The notes below the pieces were generated by a model. It was not told the DNA's origin and searched no databases. It was given only the letters and a program-made list of their open reading frames with translations. The position numbers were made by a program, and so were the translations under genes. A stretch of 64,000 nt of DNA from Liopterus haemorrhoidalis (taxonomy: Eukaryota; Arthropoda; Insecta; Coleoptera; Dytiscidae): NCBI GenBank assembly GCA_963971575.1, contig OZ020612.1:30049916-30113915 (forward strand), written 5' to 3'. Shown here piece by piece: positions 24,522 through 37,208 of the stretch (positions are counted from its first letter, which is position 1; every line of letters starts with the position of its first letter).

Positions 24522-26348
24522 TAAGGCCTCTTGATTTTTTTAAATATTTTTTTATTAATCCTCACCCCAAAATTACCTAACGGCCGTATTTTGGACTGTA
24601 TCAGGAAAACTTTTTTTTTTCAAAAAAATGAACAGAAAATATATGAAAATGTATTTCAAAAACTAAAAGAGATAGGGACCTGCGGTTGGAATTTTTGAAG
24701 TTTTAAGGTCCGATATATGGTAAATGCACATTTTAAAACATATTTTAAACAAAAAAAATTTTTGTAATTGAATTTAATTTTTCAAAAAATTATATCTCAA
24801 TAACGGTAAAAGATAGGGACCTCTGGTTTAAATTTTTGAGTTCCTCAAGTCCATTTTAGTCGAAGGAAATTAGGGCTTTAATAACCAAACTTATACAAAA
24901 GCATGTATCATTAAACAAAACCCTTAAAAATGGCAAAAAATCGAAAAATCATAAGGTGGACCCCTTCGATAAGAAATCTCAAATTTTTACAAAAAAAAAT
25001 ATTTCGGATTTTTCTCAAAATTGATACACTTTGGGCCGTAGATCACAAAAATAAGGTTCATTTTGGATTTTGGCCAACTGTTTTTGAGTAAATCGGAAAA
25101 AACGTACCTAAAATTGACTATATCGGAAAATAGTACATAAAATTGACTATAACTCAAGAACTAAGGCCTCTTGATTTTTTTAAATATTTTTTTATTAATC
25201 CTCACCCCAAAATTACCTAACGGCCGTATTTTGGACTGTATCAGGAAAACTTTTTTTTTTCAAAAAAATGAACAGAAAATATATGAACATGTATTTCAAA
25301 AACTAAAAGAGATAGGGACCTGCGGTTGGAATTTTTGAAGTTTTAAGGTCCGATATATGGTAAAGGCACATTTTAAAACATATTTTAAACAAAAAAAAAT
25401 TTTGAAAAATTTTGAAATTTTTGTAATAGAATTTAATTTTTCAAAAAATTATATCTCAATAACGGTAAAAGATAGGGACCTCTGGTTTAAATTTTTGAGT
25501 TCCTCAAGTCCATTTTAGTCGAAGGAAATTAGGGCTTTAATAACCAAACTTATACAAAAGCATGTATCATTAAACAAAACCCTTAAAAATGGCAAAAAGT
25601 CGAAAAATCGTAAGGGGGATCCCTTCGATAAGAAATCTCGAATTTTTACAAAAAAAATATTTCGGATTTTTCTCAAAATTGATACACATTGGGCCGTAGA
25701 TCACAAAAATAAGGTTCATTTTGGATTTTGGCCAACTGTTTTTGAGTAAATCGGAAAAAAAGTACCTAAAATTGACTATATCGGAAAATAGTACCTAAAA
25801 TTGACTATAACTCAAAAACTAAGGCCTCTTGATTTTTTTAAATATTTTTTTATTAATCCTCACCCCAAAATAACCTAACGGCCGTATTTTAAACTGTATT
25901 AGGAAAACTTTTTTTTTTCAAAAAAATGAACAGAGAATATATGAACATGTATTTCAAAAACTAAAAGAGATAGGGACCTGCGGTTGGAATTTTTGAAGTT
26001 TTAAGGTCCGATATATGGTAAAGGCACTTTTTAAAACATATTTTAAACAAAAAAAATTTTGAAAAATTTTAAAATTTTTGTAATAGAATTTAATTTTTCA
26101 AAAAATTCTATCTCAATAACGGTAAAAGATAGGGACCTCTGGTTTAAATTTTTGAGTTCCTCAAGTCCATTTTAGTCGAAGGAAATTAGGGCCTTAATAA
26201 CCAAACTTATACAAAAGCATGTATCATTAAACAAAACCCTTAAATATGGCAAAAAATCGAAAAATCGTAAGGGGGATCCCTTCGATAAGAAATCTCGAAT
26301 TTTTACAAAAAAAAATATTTCGGATTTTTCTCAAAATTGATACACATT

Positions 26349-29300
26349 GGGCCGTAGATCACAAAAATAAGGTTCATTTTGGATTTTGGCCAACTGTTTT
26401 TCAGTAAATCGGAAAAAAAGTACCTAAAATTGACTATATCGGAAAATAGTACCTAAAATTGACTATAACTCAAAAACTAAGGCCTCTTGATTTTTTTAAA
26501 TATTTTTTTATTAATCCTCACCCCAAAATTACCTAACGGCCGTATTTTGGACTGTATTAGGAAAACTTTTTTTTTTCAAAAAAATTAACAGAGAATATAT
26601 GAACATGTATTTCAAAAACTAAAAGAGATAGGGACCTGCGGTTGGAATTTTTAAAGTTTTAAGGTCCGATATATGGTAAAGGCACATTTTAAAACATATT
26701 TTAAACAAAAAAAAATTTTGTAATAGAATTTAATTTTTCAAAAAATTATATCTCAATAACGGTAAAAGATAGGGACCTCTGGTTTAAATTTTTGAGTTCC
26801 TCAAGTCCATTTTAGTCGAAGGAAATTAGGGCTTTAATAACCAAACTTATACAAAAGCATGTATCATTAAACAAAACCCTTAAAAATGGCAAAAAATCGA
26901 AAAATCGTAAGGGGGATCCCTTCGATAAGAAATCTCGAATTTTTACAAAAAAAAATATTTCGGATTTTTCTCAAAATTGATACACATTGGGCCGTAGATC
27001 ACAAAAATAAGGTTCATTTGTGATTTTGGCCAACTGTTTTTCAGTAAATCGGAAAAAAAGTACCTAAAATTGACTATATCGGAAAATAGTACCTAAAATT
27101 GACTATAACTCAAAAACTAAGGCCTCTTGATTTTTTTAAATATTTTTTTATTAATCCTCACCCCAAAATTACCTAACGGCCGTATTTTGGACTGTATTAG
27201 GAAAACTTTTTTTTTTTCAAAAAAATTAACAGAGAATATATGAACATGTATTTCAAAAACTAAAAGAGATAGGGACCTGCGGTTGGAATTTTTGAAGTTT
27301 TAAGGTCCGATATATGGTAAAGGCACTTTTTAAAACATATTTTAAATAAAAAAAAAATTTGAAAAATTTTAAAATTTTTGTAATAGAATTTAATTTTTCA
27401 AAAAATTCTATCTCAATAACGGTAAAAGATAGGGACCTCTGGTTTAAATTTTTGAGTTCCTCAAGTCCATTTTAGTCGAAGGAAATTAGGGCCTTAATAA
27501 CCAAACTTATACAAAAGCATGTATCATTAAACAAAACCCTTAAAAATGGCAAAAAATCGAAAAATCGTAAGGGGGATCCCTTCGATAAGAAATCTCGAAT
27601 TTTTACAAAAAAAAATATTTCGGATTTTTCTCAAAATTGATACACATTGGGCCGTAGATCACAAAAATAAGGTTCATTTTGGATTTTGGCCAACTGTTTT
27701 TCAGTAAATCGGAAAAAAAGTACCTAAAATTGACTATATCGGAAAATAGTACCTAAAATTGACTATAACTCAAAAACTAAGGCCTCTTGATTTTTTTAAA
27801 TATTTTTTTATTAATCCTCACCCCAAAATTACCTAACGGCCGTATTTTGGACTGTATTAGGAAAACTTTTTTTTTCAAAAAAATGAACAGAGAATATATG
27901 AACATGTATTTCAAAAACTAAAAGAGATAGGGACCTGCGGTTGGAATTTTTGAAGTTTTAAGGTCCGATATATGGTAAAGGCATTTTTTAAAACATATTT
28001 TAAACAAAAAAAAAATTTGAAAAATTTTAAAATTTTTGTAATAGAATTTAATTTTTCAAAAAATTCTATCTCAATAACGGTAAAAGATAGGGACCTCTGG
28101 TTTAAATTTTTGAGTTCCTCAAGTCCATTTTAGTCGAAGGAAATTAGGGCCTTAATAACCAAACTTATACAAAAGCATGTATCATTAAACAAAACCTTTA
28201 AAAATGACAAAAAATCGAAAAATCGTAAGGGGGATCCCTTCGATAAGAAATCTCGAATTTTTACAAAAAAAAATATTTCGGATTTTTCTCAAAATTGATA
28301 CACATTGGGCCGTAGATCACAAAAATAAGGTTCATTTTGGATTTTGGCCAACTGTTTTTCAGTAAATCGGAAAAAAAGTACCTAAAATTGACTATATCGG
28401 AAAATAGTACCTAAAATTGACTATAACTCAAAAACTAAGGCCTCTTTATTTTTTTAAATATTTTTTTATTAATCCTCACCCCAAAATTACCTAACGGCCG
28501 TATTTTGGACTGTATTAGGAAAACTTTTTTTTTTCAAAAAAATTAACAGAGAATATATGAACATGTATTTCAAAAACTAAAAGAGATAGGGACCTGCGGT
28601 TGGAATTTTTGAAGTTTTAAGGTCCGATATATGGTAAAGGCACATTTTAAAACATATTTTAAACAAAAAAAAATTTTGTAATAGAATTTAATTTTTCAAA
28701 AAATTATATCACAATAACGGTAAAAGATAGGGACCTCTGGTTTAAATTTTTGAGTTCCTCAAGTCCATTTTAGTCGAAGGAAATTAGGGCTTTAATAACC
28801 AAACTTATACAAAAGCATGTATCATTAAACAAAACCCTTAAAAATGGCAAAAAAACGAAAAATCGTAAAAGGGACCCCTTCGATAAGAAATCTCGAATTT
28901 TTACAAAAAAAAACATTTTGGATTTTTCTCAAAATTGATACACATTGGGCCGTAGATCACAAAAATAAGGTTCATTTTGGATTTTGGCCAACTGTTTTTG
29001 AGTAAATCGGAAAAAAAGTACCTAAAATTGACTATATCGGAAAATAGTACCTAAAATTGACTATAACTCAAAAACTAAGGCCTCTTTATTTTTTTAAATA
29101 TTTTTTTATTTATCCTCACCCCAAAATTACCTAACGGCCGTATTTTGGACTGTATTAGGAAAACTATTTTTTTTCAAAAAAATTAACAGAATATATGAAC
29201 ATGTATTTCAAAAACTAAAAGAGATAGGGACCTGCGGTTAGAATTTTTGAAGTTTTAAGGTCCGATATATGGTAAATGCACATTTTAAAACATATTTTAA

Positions 29301-30898
29301 ACAAAAAAAATTTTTGTTATAGAATTTAGTTTTTCAAAAAATTATATCTCAATAACGGTAAAAGATAGGGACCTCTGGTTTAAATTTTTGAGTTCCTCAA
29401 GTTCATTTTAGTCGAAGGAAATTAGGGCCTTAGTAACCAAACTTATATAAAAGCATGTATCATTAAACAAAACACAAAAATGGCAAAAAATCGAAAAATC
29501 GTAAGGTGGACCCCTTCGATAAGAAATCTCAAATTTTTACAAAAAAAAATATTTCGGATTTTTCTCAAAATTGATACACATTGGGCCGTAGATCACAAAA
29601 ATAAGGTTCATTTTGGATTTTGGCCAACTGTTTTTGAGTAAATCGGAAAAAAAGTACCTAAAATTGACTATATCGGAAAATAGTACCTAAAATTGACTAT
29701 AACTCAAAAACTAAGGCCTCTTGATTTTTTTAAATATTTTTTTATTAATCCTCACCCCAAAATTACCTAACGGCCGTATTTTGGACTGTATTAGGAAAAC
29801 TTTTTTTTTTCAAAAAAATTAACAGAATATATGAACATGTATTTCGAAAACTAAAAGAGATAGGGACCTGCGGTTGGAATTTTTGAAGTTTTAAGGTCCG
29901 ATATATGGTAAAGACACATTTTAAAACATATTTTAAACAAAATAAATTTTTGAAAAATTTTGAAATTTTTGTAATTGAATTTAGTTTTTCAAAAAATTCT
30001 ATCTCAATAACGGTAAAAGATAGGGACCTCTGGTTTAAATTTTTGAGTTCCTCAAGTCCATTTTAGTCGAAGGAAATTAGGGCCTTAACAACCAAACTTA
30101 TACAAAAGCATGTATCATAAAACAAAACCCTTAAAAATAACAAAAAATCGAAAAATCGTAGGGGGGACCCCTTCGATAAGAAATCTCGAATTTTTGCAAA
30201 AAAAAACATTTCGGATTTTTCTCAAAATTGATACACATTGGGCCGTAGATCACAAAAATAAGGTTCATTTTGGATTTTGGCCAACTGTTTTTGAGTAAAT
30301 CGGAAAAAAAGTACCTAAAATTGACTATATCGGAAAATAGTACCTAAAATTGACTATAACTCAAAAACTAAGGCCTCTTGATTTTTTTAAATATTTTTTT
30401 ATTAATCCTCACCCCAAAATTACCTAACGGCCGTATTTTGGACTGTATCAGGAAAACTTTTTTTTTTCAAAAAAATGAACACAGAATATATGAACATGTA
30501 TGTCAAAACCTAAAAGAGATAGGGACCTGCGGTTGGAATTTTTGAAGTTTTAAGGTCCGATATATGGTAAAGGCACATTTTAAAACATATTTTAAACAAA
30601 AAAAATTTTTGAAAAATTTTGAAATTTTTGTAATAGAATTTAATTTTTCAAAAAATTATATCTCAATAACGGTAAAAGATAGGGACCTCTGGTTTAAATT
30701 TTTGAGTTCCTCAAGTCTATTTTAGTCGAAGAAAATTAGGGCCTTAATAACCAAACTTATACAAAAGCATGTATCATTAAAAAAAACCCTTAAAAATGGC
30801 AAAAAATCGAAAAATCGTAAGGGGGACCCCTTCGATAAGAAATCCCGAATTTTTACAAAAAAAAATATTTCGGATTTTTCTCAAAATTGATACACATT
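26349..30898 (+). repeat. Mixed monomers between higher-order blocks
   Basis: Core spacings are 640, 660, 658, 640, 636, 657, 659. The first four units have tttttcagtaaatcgg in place of tttttgagtaaatcgg, so they form a local cluster. Units near 27360 and 28020 share attttaaaatttttg and aattctatctc. The 636-bp spacing ending at 29583 includes a shortened aaacacaaaaatggc near 29465. The unit at 30240 carries ccttaacaacc and catcataaaac-type variants shared with 45268. No gene is visible. Confidence 0.85.
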
Positions 30899-33000
30899 GG
30901 GCCGTAGATCACAAAAATAAGGTTCATTTTGGATTTTGGCCAACTGTTTTTGAGTAAATCGGAAAAAAAGTACCTAAAATTGACTATATCGGAAAATAGT
31001 ACCTAAAATTGACTATAACTCAAAAACTAACGCCTCTTGATTTTTTTAAATATTTTTTTATTAATCCTCACCCCTAAATTACCTAACGGCCGTATTTTGG
31101 ACTGTATCAGGAAAACTTTTTTTTTTCAAAAAAATGAACAGAGAATATATGAACATGTATGTCAAAAACTAAAAGAGATAGGGACCTGCGGTTGGAATTT
31201 TTAAGTTTTAAGTACCGATATATGGTAAAGGCACTTTTTAAAACATATTTTAAACAAAAAAAATTTTTGAAAAATATTGAAATTTTTGTAATAGAATTTA
31301 ATTTTTCAAAAAATTATATCTCAATAACGGTAAAAGATAGGGACCTCTGGTTTAAATTTTTGAGTTCCTCAAGTCCATTTTAGTCGAAGGAAATTAGGGC
31401 CTTAATAACCAAACTTATACAAAAGCATGTATCATTAAACAAAACCCTTAAAAATGGCAAAAAATCGAAAAATCGTAAGGGGGATCCCTTCGATAAGAAA
31501 TCTCGAATTTTTACAAAAAAAAATATTTCGGATTTTTCTCAAAATTGATACACATTGGGCCGTAGATCACAAAAATAAGGTTCATTTTGGATTTTGGCCA
31601 ACTGTTTTTGAGTAAATCGGAAAAAAAGTACCTAAAATTGACTATATCGGAAAATAGTACCTAAAATTGACTATAACTCAAAAACTAAGGCCTCTTGATT
31701 TTTTTAAATATTTTTTTATTAATCCTCACCCCAAAATTACCTAACGGCCGTATTTTGGACTGTATTAGGAAAACTTTTTTTTTTCAAAAAAATTAACAGA
31801 GAATATATGAACATGTATTTCAAAAACTAAAAGAGATAGGGACCTGCGGTTGGAAATTTTTAAGTTTTAAGGTCCGATATATGGTAAAGGCACATTTGAA
31901 AACATATTTTAAACAAAAAAATTTTTGAAAAATTTTGAAATTTTTGTAATTGAATTTAATTTTTCAAAAAATTATATCTCAATAACGGTAAAAGATAGGG
32001 ACCTCTGGTTTAAATTTTTGAGTTCCTCAAGTCCATTTTAGTCGAAGGAAATTAGGGCCTTAATAACAAAACTTATATAAAAGCATGTATCATTAATCAA
32101 AACACTTAAAAATGGCAAAAAATCGAAAAATCGTAAGGGGGACCCCTTCGATAAGAAATCTCGAATTTTTACAAAAAAAAATATTTCGGATTTTTCTCAA
32201 AATTGATACACATTGGGCCGTAGATCACAAAAATAAGGTTCATTTTGGATTTTGGCCAACTGTTTTTGAGTAAATCGGAAAAAAAGTACCTAAAATTGAC
32301 TATATCGGAAAATAGTACCTAAAATTGACTATAACTCAAAAACTAAGGCCTCTTGATTTTTTTAAATATTTTTTTATTAATCCTCACCCCAAAATTACCT
32401 AACGGCCGTATTTTGGACTGTATTAGGAAAACTTTTTTTTTTCAAAAAAATTAACAGAGTATATGAACATGTATTTCGAAAACTAAAAGAGATAGGGACC
32501 TGCGGTTGGAATTTTTGAAGTTTTAAGGTCCGATATATGGTAAAGACACATTTTAAAACATATTTTAAACAAAATAAATTTTTGAAAAATTTTGAAATTT
32601 TTGTAATTGAATTTAGTTTTTCAAATATTATATCTCAATAACGGTAAAAGATAGGGACCTCTGGTTTAAATTTTTGAGTTCCTCAAGTCCATTTTAGTCG
32701 AAGGAAATTAGGGCCTTAATAACCAAACTTATACAAAAGCATGTATCATTAAACAAAACCCTTAAAAATGGCAAAAAATCGAAAAATCGTAAGGAGGACC
32801 CCTTCGATAAGAAATCTCGAATTTTTACAAAAAAAAACATTTCGGATTTTTCTCAAAATTGATACACATTGGGCCGTAGATCACAAAAATAAGGTTCATT
32901 TTGGATTTTGGCCAACTGTTTTTGAGTAAATCGGAAAAAAAGTACCTAAAATTGACTATATCGGAAAATAGTACATAAAATTGACTATAACTCAAAAACT
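30899..33000 (+). repeat. Distant copy of the 9.4-11.6 kb block (offset about 21.43 kb)
   Basis: Matches 9472-11570 at an offset of about 21427. Shared rare variants are ctaacgcctct (9601 and 31028), cacccctaaatta, aagtaccgatatatgg and tggaaatttttaag. The similarity continues past 32871 to the agtacataaaatt variant (11545 and 32968) and then switches register. Confidence 0.87.
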
Positions 33001-33163
33001 AAGGCCTCTTGATTTTTTTAAATATTTTTTTATTAATCCTCACCCCAAAATTACCTAACGGCCGTATTTTGGACTGTATCAGGAAAACTTTTTTTTTTCA
33101 AAAAAATGAACAGAGAATATATGAACATGTATGTCAAAAACTAAAAGAGATAGGGACCTGCGG

Positions 33164-36100
33164 TTGGAATTGTTGAAGTTTTAAGGTCCGATATATGGTA
33201 AAGGCACTTTTTAAAACATATTTTAAACAAAAAAAATTTTTGAAAAATTTTGAAATTTTTGTAATAGAATTTAATTTCCAAAAAATTATATCTCAATAAC
33301 GGTAAAAGATAGGGACCTCTGGTTTAAATTTTTGAGTTCCTCAAGTCCATTTTAGTCGAAGGAAATTAGGGCCTTAATAACCAAACTTATACAAAAGCAT
33401 GTATCATTAAACAAAACCCTTAAAAATGGCAAAAAATCGAAAAATCGTAAGGGGGATCCCTTCGATAAGAAATCTCGAATTTTTACAAAAAAAAATATTT
33501 CGGATTTTTCTCAAAATTGATACACATTGGGCCGTAGATCACAAAAATAAGGTTCATTTTGGATTTTGGCCAACTGTTTTTGAGTAAATCGGAAAAAAAG
33601 TACCTAAAATTGACTATATCGGAAAATAGTACCTAAAATTGACTATAACTCAAAAACTAACGCCTCTTGATTTTTTTAAATATTTTTTTATTAATCCTCA
33701 CCCCAAAATTACCTTACGTATTTTGGACTATAGTAGGAAAACTTTTTTTTTTCAAAAAAATTACCAGATAATATGAACATGTATTTCGAAAACTAAAAGA
33801 GATAGGGACCTGCGGTTGGAATTTTTGAAGTTTTAAGGTCCGATATATGGTAATGGCACATTTTAAAACATATTTTAAACAAAATAAATTTTTGAAAAAT
33901 TTTGAAATTTTTGTAATTGTATTTAATTTTTCAAAAAATTATATCTCAATAACGGTAAAAGATAGGGACCTCTGGTTTAAATTTTTGAGTTCCTCAAGTC
34001 CATTTTAGTCGAAGGAAATTAGGGCCTTAATAACCAAACTTATATAAAAGCATGTATCATTAAACAAAACACTTAAAAATAGCGAAAAATCGTAAGGAGG
34101 AACCCCTTCGATAAGAAATCTCGTATTTTTACAAAACAAAATATTTCAGATTTTTCTCAAAATTGATACACATTGGGCCGTAGATCACAAAAATAAGGTT
34201 CATTTTGGATTTTGGCCAACTGTTTTTGAGTAAATCGAAAAAAAATACCTAAAATTGACTATATCGGAAAATAGTACCTAAAATTGACTATAATTCAAAA
34301 ACTAAGGCCTCTTGATTTTTTTAAATATTTTTTTATTAATCCTCACCCCAAAATAACCTAACGGCCGTATTTTGGACTGTATTAGGAAAACGTTTTTTTT
34401 TCAAAAAAATGAACAGAAAATATATGAACATGTATTTCAAAAACTAAAAGAGATAGGGACCTGCGGTTGGAATTTTTGAAGTTTTAAGGTCCGATATATG
34501 GTAAAGGCACATTTTAAAACATATTTTAAACAAAAAAAATTTTTGAAAAATTTTGAAATTTTTGTAATAGAATTTAATTTTTCAAAAAATTATATCTCAA
34601 TAACGGTAAAAGATAGGGACCTCTGGATTAAATTTTTGAGTTCCTCAATTCTATTTTAGTCGAAGGAAATTGGGGCCTTAATAACCAAACCTATACAAAA
34701 GCATGTATCATTAAAAAAAAACCTTAAAAATGGCAAAAAATCGAAAAATCGTGAGGGGGACCCCTTCGATAAGAAATCTCGAATTTTTACAAGAAAAAAT
34801 ATTTCGGATTTTTCTCAAAATTGATACACATTGGGCCGTAGATCACAAAAATAAGGTTCATTTTGGATTTTGGCCAACTGTTTTTCAGTAAATCGGAAAA
34901 AAAGTACCTAAAATTGACTATATCGGAAAATAGTACCTAAAATTGACTATAACTCAAAAACTAAGGCCTCTTGATTTTTTTAAATATTTTTTTATTAATC
35001 CTCACCCCAAAATTACCTAACGGCCGTATTTTGGACTGTATCAGGAAAACTTTTATTTTTCAAAAAAATGAACAGAAAATATATGAAAATGTATTTCAAA
35101 AACTAAAAGAGATAGGGACCTGCGGTTGGAATTTTTGAAGTTTTAAGGTCCGATATATGGTAAATGCACATTTTAAAACATATTTTAAAAAAAAAAAATT
35201 TTTGTAATTGAATTTAATTTTTCAAAAAATTATATCTCAATAACGGTAAAAAATAGGGACCTCTGGTTTAAATTTTTGAGTTCCTCAAGTCCATTTTAGT
35301 CGAAGGAAATTAGGGCTTTAATAACCAAACTTATACAAAAGCATGTATCATTAAACAAAACCCTTAAAAATGGCAAAAAATCGAAAAATCATAAGGTGGA
35401 CCCCTTCGATAAGAAATCTCAAATTTTTACAAAAAAAAATATTTCGGATTTTTCTCAAAATTGATACACATTGGGCCGTAGATCACAAAAATAAGGTTCA
35501 TTTTGGATTTTGGCCAACTGTTTTTGAGTAAATCGGAAAAAAAGTACCTAAAATTGACTATATCGGAAAATAGTACATAAAATTGACTATAACTCAAAAA
35601 CTAAGGCCTCTTGATTTTTTTAAATATTTTTTTATTAATCCTCACCCCAAAATTACCTAACGGCCGTATTTTGGACTGTATCAGGAAAACTTTTTTTTTT
35701 CAAAAAAATGAACAGAAAATATATGAACATGTATTTCAAAAACTAAAAGAGATAGGGACCTGCGGTTGGAATTTTTGAAGTTTTAAGGTCCGATATATGG
35801 TAAAGGCACATTTTAAAACATATTTTAAACAAAAAAAATTTTTGAAAAATTTTGAAATTTTTGTAATAGAATTTAATTTTTCAAAAAATTATATCTCAAT
35901 AACGGTAAAAGATAGGGACCTCTGGTTTAAATTTTTGAGTTCCTCAAGTCCATTTTAGTCGAAGGAAATTAGGGCTTTAATAACCAAACTTATACAAAAG
36001 CATGTATCATTAAACAAAACCCTTAAAAATGGCAAAAAGTCGAAAAATCGTAAGGAGGAACCCCTTCGATAAGAAATCTCGTATTTTTACAAAACAAAAT

Positions 36101-36250
36101 ATTTCAGATTTTTCTCAAAATTGATACACATTGGGCCGTAGATCACAAAAATAAGGTTCATTTTGGATTTTGGCCAACTGTTTTTGAGTAAATCGAAAAA
36201 AAATACCTAAAATTGACTATATCGGAAAATAGTACCTAAAATTGACTATA
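33164..36250 (+). repeat. Distant copy of the 12.4-15.4 kb block (offset about 20.77 kb)
   Basis: From the ttggaattgttg variant at 33164 (12396 in copy 2) the best match is at an offset of about 20.77 kb, one monomer less than to the left. The unit matching about 11.6-12.3 kb is thus missing. Further shared variants are ttaccagataatatg, aatagcgaaaaatcg, ctcaattctattttag, the aagaaaaaatattt run and cttttatttttc. A short segment at about 33650-33750 does not match and has its own feature. Confidence 0.87.
33650..33750 (+). repeat. Patch with a lost EagI site (accttacgtatt variant)
   Basis: Within a block otherwise matching 12.4-15.4 kb, this patch reads ctaacgcctct then accttacgtatt then ggactata, lacking the cggccg palindrome. 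The corresponding sequence at 12890-12975 is ctaaggcctct, accaaacggccg, ggaccgta. The same string recurs at about 41450-41535. A short conversion tract or double exchange would explain the isolated patch. Confidence 0.75.
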
Positions 36251-37208
36251 ATTCAAAAACTAAGGCCTCTTGATTTTTTTAAATATTTTTTTATTAATCC
36301 TCACCCCAAAATTACCTAACGGCCGTATTTTGGACTGTATTAGGAAAACGTTTTTTTTTCAAAAAAATGAACAGAAAATATATGAACATGTATTTCAAAA
36401 ACTAAAAGAGATAGGGACCTGCGGTTGGAATTTTTGAAGTTTTAAGGTCCGATATATGGTAAAGGCACATTTTAAAACATTATTTAAACAAAAAAAATTT
36501 TGAAAAATTTTGAAATTTTTGTAATAGAATTTAATTTTTCAAAAAATTATATCTCAATAACGGTAAAAGATAGGGACCTCTGGATTAAATTTTTGAGTTC
36601 CTCAAGTCTATTTTAGTCGAAGGAAATTGGGGCCTTAATAACCAAACCTATACAAAAGCATGTATCATTAAAAAAAACCCTTAAAAATGGCAAAAAATCG
36701 AAAAATCGTGAGGGGGACCCCTTCGATAAGAAATCTCGAATTTTTACAAAAAAAAATATTTCGGATTTTTCTCAAAATTGATACACATTGGGCCGTAGAT
36801 CACAAAAATAAGGTTCATTTTGGATTTTGGCCAACTGTTTTTCAGTAAATCGGAAAAAAAGTACCTAAAATTGACTATATCGGAAAATAGTACCTAAAAT
36901 TGACTATAACTCAAAAACTAAGGCCTCTTGATTTTTTTAAATATTTTTTTATTAATCCTCACCCCAAAATTACCTAACGGCCGTATTTTGGACTGTATCA
37001 GGAAAACTTTTTTTTTTCAAAAAAATGAACAGAAAATATATGAAAATGTATTTCAAAAACTAAAAGAAATAGGGACCTGCGGTTGGAATTTTTGAAGTTT
37101 TAAGGTCCGATATATGGTAAATGCACATTTTAAAACATATTTTAAACAAAAAAAATTTTTGTAATAGAATTTAATTTTTCAAAAAATTATATCTCAATAA
37201 CGGTAAAA
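35252..37208 (+). repeat. 1957-bp trimer, copy 1
   Basis: Core spacings 660, 657, 640 (35473 to 37430) repeat as 660, 657, 640 (37430 to 39387). The trimer holds a unit with ggaggaacccc and acaaaacaaaa, a unit with cattatttaaac and cgtgaggggg, and a 640-bp unit with ataaggtggacccc. The variant aaaagaaatagggacc is at 37054 and again at 39011. The crossover lies between 35252 and 35576, bounded by aaaaaatagggacc (35250) and the agtacataaaatt variants. Confidence 0.9.

Larger units (their letters stand above)
21508..26348 (+). repeat. 4841-bp higher-order unit, copy B
   Basis: Nearly base-for-base tandem copy of 16667-21507 at +4841. Shared rare variants include cctaaatttgac (16741 and 21582), aactacaagagatagg (18219 and 23060), acactttgggcc (20187 and 25028) and the two deletion junctions. 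One private difference is atcagaaaaat near 24442 where copy A has atcacaaaaat. The match ends before 26429, where cctaaaattgac returns. Confidence 0.94.
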
